Positions 44,895 to 53,240 of a stretch of 64,000 nucleotides of DNA are shown piece by piece. Under the pieces are notes generated by a model. That model made no database searches and was not told where the DNA came from. It worked only from the letters and a program-made list of their open reading frames with translations. How positions within the stretch are numbered: position 1 is the stretch's first letter; each line of letters starts with the position of its first letter. The translations under genes and the position numbers were made by a program. The DNA is from Myxococcales bacterium (GTDB lineage Bacteria > Myxococcota_A > Polyangia > Polyangiales > Polyangiaceae), in the NCBI GenBank assembly GCA_012514535.1, contig JAAZAA010000060.1, positions 1 through 64,000 on the forward strand. Direction: 5' to 3'.

Positions 44895-46445
44895 TCAGCG
44901 TGGCGCCGCGCCGGGCCCCGTCGGGCCTTCCTTCGGAGCGGGCGCCTGGATGTTCCCGGACCGATCGAGCTCGACGATCTCCCGCCCCAGACCCGCGAGG
45001 TCGCCCTCGATCGCCGCGTGATCTCCGGCGATGACGATGACGTACTCGCTCGGATCGCAGAGCGTCTGCGCGAGCGCGTTCGCCTCTTCGACCCCGACGG
45101 CTTCGACCCGGTCGGGCCAGGTCTGCCAGAAGTCCACGGGGCGATCGTAGATGGGCACGCTGGCGAGCCGCATCGCGACCTGATCGACCCGCTCGAAGGT
45201 GGCCGGGTAGCCCAGCAGCAGCCCGCTGACGGCCTCGTCGCGCTCCGCCTGGGTCAAGGGGCGCTTGGTGCACAGCTCTCCCAGCTCCCGGAAGATTTCG
45301 TCGAGGCTGGCCCGTGTGACGTCCGTGCGCACGTTAGTGGACACACCGAAGTAGCCCGCCTGGCGGTAGCGCCGGATGTCGCTGCGAGCGCCGTAGGTGT
45401 ACCCCTTCTCCTCGCGCAGGTTGAGGTTGATGCGGCTCGTGAAGGACTCACCGATCGGGCGGTTGGCGACCAACCCCGGGAAGTAGTCGGGGGCGTTGGC
45501 GCCCGCCGCGCGCTTGGCCACGGTCAGGGCGGACTGGGCGGCGCCTGGGTAGTGCACGACGTAGATCGGCAGCCGTTCGGGAGCCGGCGCGACCGCGCGC
45601 GCCTCGACGCGCGCTTTGCCCTGCCAGTCTCCGAGAGCCTCCTCGAGCACTTGGCGCACGCGGTCTTCGCTCACACCGCCGACGGTGACGATCTCGATCC
45701 CCTCGGGGGCGATCATGCGTTGGTGGTGGTTCTTGAGGTCGCGATAGGTGATGGCCTCGACGCTCTGGCGGGTGCCACGGGGCAGGAACCCCGCGTAGCC
45801 GCTCCCGAAGAGCACCCGGTGGACGGCCACGCTCTGGGTGGCGCGCGGCTGCGCCTCGCTGGCGATGATCTGTGCCAGCAGATCGTGCTTGCGTCGCTCG
45901 AACTCGTCCTTGGGCAAGCGTGGACGCCGCAGGATGTCGCTGAGCAGGGCGACGGAGGCCTCGAGGTTCTCCGCGAGGAGGTTCATGCCGAGCAGCATGT
46001 AGTCCACGCCCGCGGTGGCCTCGTAGTCCGTCGCCAGGAGGCCGAGCTCGTCGCTGAGCTCCAACGCCGAGCGCTTGCCGGCGCCCTCGTCGAGCATGTC
46101 CGCCAAGAGGTAGGTGAGCCCCGCGAGGTCCTCCGGATCCGCGGCGGCGCCACGAGGGATGACGACCTGGAGGGACACGAGGGGCGTCGAGCCGTGCTCG
46201 AGGTGCCACACGCGAATCCCGTTCTTCAGGGTGAAATGGGTGCCGTGGGGAGGCGTCCAGTCCACCGCGGGCGTGGGCTCCGGCAGCGCTGCGTACCGAG
46301 GATCGACCTGTTCGGCGGCGGGAGGCGGCGCGGGCGCAGGGGGAGGGGCTGCGGGCGCTGGCGCGGGAGTTTTTCCGCCACAGGCGGCGGTGAAGGCGAG
46401 CGCGAGGGCCGCGAGGGCGGTGGTCGTTCGAGGTGAGACGTTCAT
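44895..46445 (-). CDS. M16-family peptidase-like lipoprotein, non-catalytic
   Basis: 516 residues. The signal LALAFTAAC ends in a lipobox Cys22, then a Pro/Ala-rich linker. Two M16 domains follow. At the zinc motif position HxxEH is replaced by YLLAD (112-116), so all three metal or catalytic residues are lost. The C-terminal domain keeps the substrate-binding SRINLNLREEKGYTYGA (Arg/Tyr pair). This is the pattern of the inactive partner in heterodimeric M16B enzymes. The start overlaps the stop of the catalytic partner (46442-46445). Confidence 0.93.
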   Translation of the reverse strand: MNVSPRTTTALAALALAFTAACGGKTPAPAPAAPPPAPAPPPAAEQVDPRYAALPEPTPAVDWTPPHGTHFTLKNGIRVWHLEHGSTPLVSLQVVIPRGAAADPEDLAGLTYLLADMLDEGAGKRSALELSDELGLLATDYEATAGVDYMLLGMNLLAENLEASVALLSDILRRPRLPKDEFERRKHDLLAQIIASEAQPRATQSVAVHRVLFGSGYAGFLPRGTRQSVEAITYRDLKNHHQRMIAPEGIEIVTVGGVSEDRVRQVLEEALGDWQGKARVEARAVAPAPERLPIYVVHYPGAAQSALTVAKRAAGANAPDYFPGLVANRPIGESFTSRINLNLREEKGYTYGARSDIRRYRQAGYFGVSTNVRTDVTRASLDEIFRELGELCTKRPLTQAERDEAVSGLLLGYPATFERVDQVAMRLASVPIYDRPVDFWQTWPDRVEAVGVEEANALAQTLCDPSEYVIVIAGDHAAIEGDLAGLGREIVELDRSGNIQAPAPKEGPTGPGAAPR

Positions 46446-47971
46446 CGGGAGTCCCCCTGAGCGGCGGAGCTGGGGTCCGCGGCGGGTTGCAGCATTTGGA
46501 GAGGAGCGCTGCGCTCCCCGGGTACGAAATCGATGCGCACGTGGCGGCCGGGCTGGAGGTAACGCCGCGCGGCCTCGTGCACGGAAGAGGCGGTCGCGGA
46601 GGTGTACCTCCCGAGATCCTCCGCGATGTAGTCGGCCTGCCCGGTGTGCAGGTAGTAGGTCGCGAGGAGCGACGCCCGGGAGCCCGCGGACTCGATGCGG
46701 GCGAAGAAGTCCTTCTTGAAGGCGTTCTTCGCGCGGGTCAGCTCCCGCTCCGACGGCGGAGTCGCGAGGGCGGCGTCGATCGCCCCGCGGAGCGCCGTGT
46801 GGAGGCGATCCACGTCGACGCCCGGCGCTGCGGTGGCGGCGATCACGTAGAAGCTGCTCAGCTTCTGCGAGACCTGGAAGGCGAAGACGTCCTTGGCGAC
46901 CTTCTGTTCGTAGACCAGCGGGTGAAAGAGGCGGCTCGACTTGCCCTCGGAGAGGACGTTCGACCAGAGATCGAGCTCGGCGTCACCGGGCGCGAAGAGC
47001 GCGGGCGTGTGCCAGGCGAGGTAGATGCGGGGGAGCTCGACGTCGTCCTGCTTGGTCCAATGGACCTCGGAGCGCAGCTCGGGCACCGTCGCGGTGGGCG
47101 TCGGCGCGCGTTCCCCGGCGGGGATGTCCTCGAAGTAGCGCGAAATCAGCGACTTCACGCGGTCCTCGTCGAAGTCTCCGACGACGGAGAAGACCGCGTT
47201 CGAGGGGACGTAGTACTGTTTGAAGAACTCCCGCACGTCGTCGAGGGTGGCGGCGGAGAGGTCCTCGTGAGATCCGATGGGCGAGTGGCGGTAGGGGTGA
47301 CCCTCCGGGTAGAGGGCCTCGCCGAGGTACCACCACGCCATGCCGTAAGGCTCGACCTCGTAGCGCTGGCGCCGCTCGTTCTTCACGACGTCCCGCTGGT
47401 TGTCGAGCTTGGCCTGGCTGAGGGCGGGCAGCAGGGAGCGCAGGCGATCGGACTCCATCCAGATCGGCAGCTCGAGGTAATTGCTCGGCACCCGCTGGTA
47501 GTAGTTCGTGCGATCCTGGTTGGTGGTGCCGTTCACGGAGCCGCCGATCGGCTCGAAGGGCTCGAAGTACTCGCGATCGTGGTGCTTCGACCCCTGGAAC
47601 ATCAGATGCTCGAACAGATGGGCGAAGCCCGTGCGTCCCTGACGCTCGTGCCCCGAGCCGACGAGGTACAGCATCTCCGTCGCCACGACCGGGAGGCTGC
47701 GATCCTGGCTCAAGAGCACGGTGAGCCCATTCGACAAGGTGTACTGCTCGACGTTCACCTGGGGGACGGTGACGGTCCCCGCATCGCCGGACGCCGCGTC
47801 GCCAGACGCCGTGTTGGTCGGCTGGGTGCTCGTCGGCCGAGCTGGTTGCGTCGCCGGAGGGCTCTCGGCGGGCTGGGCCTGGGCCGACGGGAGGGTCATG
47901 GCGCTGGCCAGTCCGACGAGCAGCGCCCCGGAGGCATGACTCCAACGAGGGAGGCTTCGCAGTCGCTTCAT
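46442..47971 (-). CDS. M16-family zinc peptidase, catalytic subunit
   Basis: 509 residues with a signal peptide (LLVGLASAMTLPSAQAQ). The inverted zinc motif HLFEH is intact (118-122) and the third ligand Glu follows in VVKNERRQRYE. It is the active partner of the next gene, to which it is translationally coupled (ATGA). Both are exported, so a periplasmic heterodimer that degrades peptides or processes an envelope protein is likely. A TTGACA lies at 48003-48008 on the minus strand upstream of the start. Confidence 0.95.
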   Translation of the reverse strand: MKRLRSLPRWSHASGALLVGLASAMTLPSAQAQPAESPPATQPARPTSTQPTNTASGDAASGDAGTVTVPQVNVEQYTLSNGLTVLLSQDRSLPVVATEMLYLVGSGHERQGRTGFAHLFEHLMFQGSKHHDREYFEPFEPIGGSVNGTTNQDRTNYYQRVPSNYLELPIWMESDRLRSLLPALSQAKLDNQRDVVKNERRQRYEVEPYGMAWWYLGEALYPEGHPYRHSPIGSHEDLSAATLDDVREFFKQYYVPSNAVFSVVGDFDEDRVKSLISRYFEDIPAGERAPTPTATVPELRSEVHWTKQDDVELPRIYLAWHTPALFAPGDAELDLWSNVLSEGKSSRLFHPLVYEQKVAKDVFAFQVSQKLSSFYVIAATAAPGVDVDRLHTALRGAIDAALATPPSERELTRAKNAFKKDFFARIESAGSRASLLATYYLHTGQADYIAEDLGRYTSATASSVHEAARRYLQPGRHVRIDFVPGERSAPLQMLQPAADPSSAAQGDSR

Positions 47972-48644
47972 TGGGAGGAAACCTCAAACACCCGGGGCGC
48001 CTTGTCAAAGGCGATGTGAGTTTTCCCAATGTTCGGCGTGGCGCGACGTGCGGCCCGTGAGCGGTCTCGTGTGTCTCATCGGGCGCAACGGGGCGCGCGC
48101 GGTCGTCACGCGGGGACGCAGCGAGATGGGGTGCTCGCGCCTTTTGGCCTGCTGACGCGACGGGCGATTCGCCGAGTGCGGCCGTTCGTCCCGCCCGAAA
48201 GAGCGAGACCGTTCGCCGATGCGGAAGGTTCGCACGGCCCCGGCGGGCTCGCCGGCGGGTCATCGCTCGTCGCGCGTTCGTGAGCTGGGGGAGTGGGGTG
48301 GCCGCGCTGGGGGTGGCCGCGCTGGGGCGCGCGGGGGCGCCCCGCGGGAGCGGACGGACTGTGACGCGCGGGGTGGAGAGCAGACCGAAACGTGATGTCG
48401 TCTTGCCGTGACCGCGCGCGTTCGAGTGGGGCCTGGGCGGGCTCACGGCGACGGAGGCGCGACTCGGCGCGTCTCCTCCGTCCGTCCAGGGGAGCGCCGG
48501 AGCGGGCCTCGGCCCTCGCGCTCGCGGCGACGACGAAGCCGCGACCCGGTGAGGCGTGCTTCAAGGGTCGCTGGCGCGGGCACGGTGTCGAGGATCGGGC
48601 GAGCGGGTCGATGGAGACCCACAGAACCCGTGACGCCGACGAGG
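47972..48644. other. Intergenic region with no gene seen
   Basis: Frames here on both strands are Arg/Ser/Pro-rich shadows without ribosome sites. It holds a 15-bp direct repeat (48294-48308 and 48309-48323, GGGGTGGCCGCGCT core). No RNA gene recognised. Confidence 0.55.
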
Positions 48645-48866
48645 TCAGCCTGCGACGGCCAGGACGGCGCTGGCGGCGACGGGCCCCGACACCATGGGGA
48701 GCGGGCGCCTGGCGGACAGGAGCACGTCACGGATGGCTCCGACGCACCCCCCACATCCAGTTCCTGCGCCGCAACGTCGTCCCACCTGGGCGACGGTGCG
48801 CGCTCCGTCCATCGCGCAAGCCTTGATGGTTCGATCGGTGACCCCGTGGCAGTGGCAGATGAGCAT
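48645..48866 (-). CDS. bfd: Bacterioferritin-associated ferredoxin
   Basis: 73 residues from ATG 48866, the size of E. coli Bfd. The four [2Fe-2S] ligands are at the same positions: Cys4, Cys6 (MLICHCHGV), Cys38 and Cys41 (GTGCGGCVGA). Bfd donates electrons to bacterioferritin to release stored iron. The longer frame (to 49004) has no support upstream. The C-terminal ~20 residues are Ala/Pro-rich. It is divergent from bfr with a Fur-like palindrome between, which matches the function. Confidence 0.9.
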   Translation of the reverse strand: MLICHCHGVTDRTIKACAMDGARTVAQVGRRCGAGTGCGGCVGAIRDVLLSARRPLPMVSGPVAASAVLAVAG

Positions 48867-48951
48867 GGCTTCAGACCGGCTTGGATCGGGCGCCGAGGGG
48901 GCGTCCGTGCGGGGACGCCGGCCTTCCGTGCGCGTGCAGGTGTCTAGCATG

Positions 48952-48968
48952 TTGAAAACGACTTTCAA
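48952..48968. promoter_or_regulatory. Fur-box-like palindrome
   Basis: TTGAAAACGACTTTCAA is a perfect 6+5+6 inverted repeat in the bfd-bfr gap, AT-rich in a GC-rich setting. It resembles the 7-1-7 Fur operator (TGAAAAC, one base, then ACTTTCA). Position 86 bases upstream of the bfd ATG. Confidence 0.6.
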
Positions 48969-49183
48969 TATCCCATCTGCTCCGCGGCCGCCGATCCTTG
49001 GCAACCTCTGAAAATTCCACGAGTATTCGGGTGCCTCGGGGACGCTGGCGCGAGACCACCACCATCGGAGCCAAGATCGGCTTTCAATAGTTCAGTGTGG
49101 CCGTCACGACGCTCCCGGACGGTCTAGGCTAGAAGAGTCGTCGCGCCGTTCGGCGCCTTTTTCCCCAGGGAGGTATCGAGTCC

Positions 49184-49654
49184 ATGAAGGGTGACCCCAA
49201 GCTCATCGATCTGCTCAACGAGGTGTTGACCTCGGAGCTCACCGCCATCAACCAGTACTTCATTCACGCGAAGATGCTGGAGAACTGGGGCTATCCGCGG
49301 CTGGCGAAGAAGAAGCGGGAGGAGTCCATCGAGGAGATGCGCCACGCCGACTCCGTGATCGAGCGCATCCTCTACCTCGAGGGCGTCCCCAACATGCAAC
49401 GGCTGAACCCGGTGCGGGTCGGTGAGGACCCGGTGGAACAGCACGAGGTCGACCTGGCCCTCGAGGTCGACGCCATCGCGCGGCTCAACCGCGGCATCGC
49501 CCTGGCTACCTCGCTCCACGACAACGGCACGCGGGCGCTCCTGGAGCACATCCTCCGCGAGGAGGAGGAGGCGGTCGACTGGCTCGAGACGCAGCTCGGC
49601 CTGATCCAGCAGCTCGGGCGGGAGAACTACCTGGCCGAGCAGATGCACGACTGA
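49184..49654 (+). CDS. bfr: Bacterioferritin with substituted ferroxidase residue
   Basis: 156 residues. The haem-ligand Met52 is kept ([10 protein letters not shown]), as are ferroxidase residues Glu18, Glu51, His54, Glu94 and Glu127. His130, the remaining iron ligand in E. coli Bfr, is Ala here ([13 protein letters not shown] codon). A 24-mer shell storing iron with haem at subunit interfaces is expected; catalytic iron oxidation may be altered. It is transcribed away from bfd and probably Fur-regulated. A GGGAGG sequence lies upstream of ATG 49184. Confidence 0.95.
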   Translation: MKGDPKLIDLLNEVLTSELTAINQYFIHAKMLENWGYPRLAKKKREESIEEMRHADSVIERILYLEGVPNMQRLNPVRVGEDPVEQHEVDLALEVDAIARLNRGIALATSLHDNGTRALLEHILREEEEAVDWLETQLGLIQQLGRENYLAEQMHD

Positions 49655-49906
49655 AGGAGCGGGGGGCGGAGACGCGGGCTCGTTTGGCCCTGCGCGCCCC
49701 CCGACCCGTTCGAGCCACCCGCCCTCGTCGTCGACCGCCCTCGTCGTTGGTGGAGCCGGCGCGGCGTGCCGGCGGGGGTGCGTGGGAGCCCTGAACTCGA
49801 CGAGGTGTGGGGACCCGTCGGCCTGCTGGCCCCGTCCGCCGGTCGGGGCCTCGTCAGGTGATCCGCGCCGCGACGGCTCTCGACCGCAGCGGCCCGGGAG
49901 CGTTTC

Positions 49907-50323
49907 TCAGCGCTGGCGCCCCATCTTCTTGCCGGCGATGGCCAGGGACAGCTCGACCTGAGACAGGAGCTTCTTGGCGCGGGCGGGGCCGAGGGTGATC
50001 ACGAGCTCCCGGAACTGGCTCTCCAGCTTCTTCTTGGGGCCCTTGATGGTCTTCTTGCCCTCCTTCGAGAGGAGCGACCGCGCCTGCTTGTTCGCGGCGG
50101 AGCGGATGTTGTGGACGTACGCCTTGGAGATCACCATCCCCTTGTCGGCGGCCCGTTCCACGACCTCGCTCGCTGGCATGCTGCGGGGCAAGGAGCGAAC
50201 GAAGGCCGCCTTGTCGCCCTGGCGAATCGTGGGCTGGGAGGTGCTGGTGCGCGCGGGCGCCTTCTTGGCTGCACGCGGAGTCGACTTGCTCGATTTCTTG
50301 GTGGTGCGCTTTTTCGTTGCCAT
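49907..50323 (-). CDS. Lysine-rich DNA-binding-like protein
   Basis: 138 residues from ATG 50323, with GAGG seven bases upstream. The N-terminal ~40 residues are a Lys/Ser/Thr/Ala-rich histone-H1-like tail (KKRTTKKSSKSTP...). The rest is a small helical domain: AAFVRSLPRSMPASEVVERA, then KGMVISKAYVHNIRSAANKQ, a helix-turn-helix-like unit I have seen in several Polyangia proteins. A C-terminal Lys-rich segment closes it. Nucleoid-binding is a guess. The DNA upstream (50340-50400) is unusually AT-rich. Confidence 0.7.
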   Translation of the reverse strand: MATKKRTTKKSSKSTPRAAKKAPARTSTSQPTIRQGDKAAFVRSLPRSMPASEVVERAADKGMVISKAYVHNIRSAANKQARSLLSKEGKKTIKGPKKKLESQFRELVITLGPARAKKLLSQVELSLAIAGKKMGRQR

Positions 50324-50739
50324 TCCTTGCCTCGTCTTCCTCATACGGCTGGCGCGTACAAAGGAATCACCATCACGAATGATTATTATGTGGGCCAATT
50401 CGCTCGAGGTCCAGCGCTTCCGGCGGGATTCTCCCTTCGCTCCGCCCGAGATCGGCTGCTCGCTGCCGATGCCCAGGGCAGGTGTTTCGCTGGTTCGGGG
50501 CGCGTTCACGCCAGATCGTGAGCTCGTGCTGGACGTTCGGGCATGTGCGTAGACGCTTCCGCGCTCGAGGTGTCCAGAACGGCGGGCGTTCCTCACATCG
50601 ACGGCCCCCATCGACGGTTCGTGCGGTCACGTGTTTGTACCTGCTACGACGCGCGCCTACCTGTCTGGTGTCGACGGGCGCGGTGCGCGAATTGTGCAGA
50701 GGTGTGCACGAAGTGTGCTGAGCGCCGCTGCGGGGCGCG
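50324..50739. other. Intergenic, AT-rich then GC-rich, no gene seen
   Basis: The first ~80 bases are AT-rich and likely hold the promoter of the Lys-rich gene (CATAAT-like hexamers on the minus strand). Open frames beyond it are low-complexity and lack ribosome sites. Confidence 0.5.
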
Positions 50740-50975
50740 GTTCCGCCCGCTGCTCCGCTGCGCGGCTTCGCCGCGCGGCTTCGCCGCGTCGTTCCACCGC
50801 ACTGTTCTTGCGCACCGTTCCTGCACACCGTTCCTGCACACCGTTCGTCCACGCCGTTCCTCTACGCCGTGCCGTCGCACTGTTCGGATGGCCGTGGTGC
50901 CCTGCGGCTCCGGCGTGTCCTCCGCCTTGCCGTGTCGTTCCACCCTGCCGTTTCGCTACGCCGTTTCTCCGTGCG
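50740..50975. repeat. 13-bp-period minisatellite
   Basis: Eight successive 13-mers run without a gap from 50791 to 50894, starting GTTCCACCGCACT, GTTCTTGCGCACC, then GTTCCTGCACACC twice (50817-50842) and more diverged units. Three more run at 50937-50975. Two GC-rich 13-mers that are palindromes (GCGGCTTCGCCGC, 50762-50774 and 50775-50787) precede, and a diverged unit sits at 50740. The period is not a multiple of three, so a protein-coding origin is unlikely. Confidence 0.85.
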
Positions 50976-51290
50976 GACCCCGGGGAGCGTGGGGCTGCCT
51001 GGGGACGAAACTCGACCGAGTAGTCGGCCCGCCGGGGGACCGCTGGGGGAGCGCTGCGGCGCGGAGGAGGGCGCGGCGCGGAGGAGGGCGCGGTGCGCGG
51101 CCGCGCGGCTCCCTGTCCGGCGCCCCGGATCCGTGCGATATCTCGCGGGTTCCCCGCCCCGAAGACCGTGACAGCCTCCAAGTTGGATCCCGACGGCGCG
51201 GCTTCGACCGTGCACTCCGCTCCGCGAGCATCGGGCGACGCCGGGGCGTCGCGCGGCTCCCCGTCCTCGCCGCCGGGCTCGGGAGACCGG
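50976..51290. other. Intergenic, no gene seen
   Basis: GC-rich DNA upstream of the metallophosphoesterase, with open frames on both strands that have no ribosome site or domain. It includes the repeated GGAGGGCGCGGCG at about 51065-51090 (two adjacent copies). Confidence 0.5.
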
Positions 51291-53144
51291 ATGCCCGGCG
51301 CGGAGCGAGGGCCGTGGCGTCTCGAGCGCGTGGGCGGAGACGTCCCGCGGGGGTCCTTTCGGAGGGGCAAGGGCAAGCCTCGCGGTGTGCGCTGGTTCGG
51401 CGCGCGGTCCTTTTGGGGACACCTGAGACATTTCGCCGCGAGCGCCGTCGCCACGGAGGACATCGACTCCCGTGACTGGATGACGCCGGACGAGCCTCAC
51501 GAGCTCAGCCTCCGCATCGCTCGACTGATCGAGCGAGGTCGAGCGAAGGAGGAGGGCGGCAAGGCCATGTCTCTCACGGAGCAAATCGGCCGCGACCTCT
51601 GGATCGATTACCTCGCCGACACGGGGGACGACGCGGACGTGAGCGCGGCGGTCGCGGACATGCTCGTGCGCGACTACGTGGTCCCGGAGGTCACGCCGGG
51701 CACCGCGAGCGGCGTGACCGGGTCTGGGGGCGGGGGACCAGCGCAACGGCGAGAGGTGATCGCGCCGCGGGGCGACATCCTCTTCTTCGGGGGGGACACC
51801 GCCTACCCCGTCGCGACCGCCGAGGAGATCCACGATCGCGTGGTGGTGCCCTTCAACCGCGTCCTCGACGAGCGCTACGACGGACGCGCGCGGGCCCTCA
51901 TCGGGATCCCCGGGAATCACGACTGGTATGACGGACTCGACGGGTTCGCGCGGCTGTTCCGGCGGCGCCCCTACGAGCAGATGCCGGCAGCCGCGGGGAC
52001 GATGCACGACACCCTCCAGCGGAGCGAGATCGCCCGGTACACGGAGTTCGCGAAGCGGTTCGTGCGAGGCGAGCACGTGGAGAAACCCGGAACGCTCGAT
52101 CTCGTCGGCTACCGCCCGGTGCAGTCGGCGAGCTATTTCGCGTTGCCCCTGGCGCCCGGGGTGCACCTGTACGCGGCGGATCGGCAGCTGCGCAACATCG
52201 ACTACCGCCAGCGCCAATACTTCGAGAGCTGGCGTCTGCGCCATCCGAGGGCGGAGCGCCTGATCGTGCTCCCGGATCCGCCCCATCATTTCGGTGAGGA
52301 GAACCCGTCGGGGCGACGGATGGTGCGAGCGCTCGGCCTGGACGAGACGCGGGAGCGCGCGCTCGTGCTCTCGGGGGACATTCACCACTACGAGCGCTGG
52401 GCGGAGGGGATGACGAGCTATGTCATCGCAGGGGGCGGGGGCGCGTTCTTGCACCCGGCGCCCGTCACCCGGAAGCGGGCCACGCGCACGATGGAGTGGC
52501 CGGGACCGCGCCAGAGTCGGCGTCTGCTCTGGCAGGTGCCCTGGAAGGTCGGCGCGGGGCGCTCCGGTGTCCTGCCCCACTTCGCCTTCGGTGCGCTGCT
52601 GCTGCCGTCGGTCTTGGCGCTCCAAGAGGGGGCGCCGTTGCGCGCGGCCGTGGCGACCCTCCTCGCGTGGGCGTTCGTCTGGGTCTGCTTCGCCCTGATC
52701 GGCGGGCTGAGGAGGCGGCGTTCGCTGGCGCTGCTCCTGCTCGCTGCGGGGGGCGCCCTCGCGGTGGTGGCCGGACCGTGGCTCGCGCAAGGGGTCCTGG
52801 GCTGGGTGCTCGGAGGCTCCCTGTCCGTCGGCTCTCCGACGGCCCTCGCGGAGGGGCTGCCGCCGGGCGGGCAGGGGATCGCGCTGTCCGCGGTGATCCT
52901 GTTGCTGTCCAGCGTGGGGGCGAGCGTCGCCTTCGGTGTGTACCTGATGATGCTCACGTGGTGCGGCATCGAGAACACCCAGGCGTTCACCGCGCTGGAT
53001 CACCCCGGGTTCAAGCATTTCCTGCGCATGCGCGTGCGACACGACGGTAGCGGGATCGACGTCTGGTGCATCGGCCTGCTCGATCCCCTCGAGAAGGACG
53101 CGCGCCCCGTCCTCGTGGACGCGTTCTTCTGGCGGACGCGCTGA
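51291..53144 (+). CDS. Membrane-bound calcineurin-like phosphoesterase
   Basis: 617 residues from ATG 51291 with GGGAG six bases upstream; the frame is open to 51093 without other support. The phosphoesterase core has DILFFGGDTAYP, IGIPGNHDWYD and LVLSGDIHHYERW, which gives metal-binding Asp, Asn-His and His motifs. An insertion of ~200 residues lies between GNHD and the final motif. The C-terminal ~200 residues hold about four membrane helices (PHFAFGALLLPSVLALQ, AAVATLLAWAFVWVCFALIGG, SLALLLLAAGGALAVV, LSAVILLLSSVGASVAFG). Substrate unknown; the topology suggests a phosphatase at the membrane. Confidence 0.8.
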   Translation: MPGAERGPWRLERVGGDVPRGSFRRGKGKPRGVRWFGARSFWGHLRHFAASAVATEDIDSRDWMTPDEPHELSLRIARLIERGRAKEEGGKAMSLTEQIGRDLWIDYLADTGDDADVSAAVADMLVRDYVVPEVTPGTASGVTGSGGGGPAQRREVIAPRGDILFFGGDTAYPVATAEEIHDRVVVPFNRVLDERYDGRARALIGIPGNHDWYDGLDGFARLFRRRPYEQMPAAAGTMHDTLQRSEIARYTEFAKRFVRGEHVEKPGTLDLVGYRPVQSASYFALPLAPGVHLYAADRQLRNIDYRQRQYFESWRLRHPRAERLIVLPDPPHHFGEENPSGRRMVRALGLDETRERALVLSGDIHHYERWAEGMTSYVIAGGGGAFLHPAPVTRKRATRTMEWPGPRQSRRLLWQVPWKVGAGRSGVLPHFAFGALLLPSVLALQEGAPLRAAVATLLAWAFVWVCFALIGGLRRRRSLALLLLAAGGALAVVAGPWLAQGVLGWVLGGSLSVGSPTALAEGLPPGGQGIALSAVILLLSSVGASVAFGVYLMMLTWCGIENTQAFTALDHPGFKHFLRMRVRHDGSGIDVWCIGLLDPLEKDARPVLVDAFFWRTR

Positions 53145-53240
53145 GCGAGCCGGCGCCGCCACGGGTGTCGAGGTGGTCGAAGCGCACACACCGCGGCGCC
53201 GTTGACCCTCTCCGGGGATCCAGGGGAGACTTGCTCTGCG

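Noticed and set aside
48106..48947. Overlapping frames on both strands between the M16 and bfd genes
   Set aside because: Arg/Ser/Pro-rich composition, no ribosome site, no domain; the plus-strand frames also run opposite to bfd.
50543..51475. 310-residue plus-strand frame over the minisatellite
   Set aside because: It crosses 13-bp repeats (not a multiple of three) and reads as Arg/Thr/Ser low-complexity sequence without a ribosome site.
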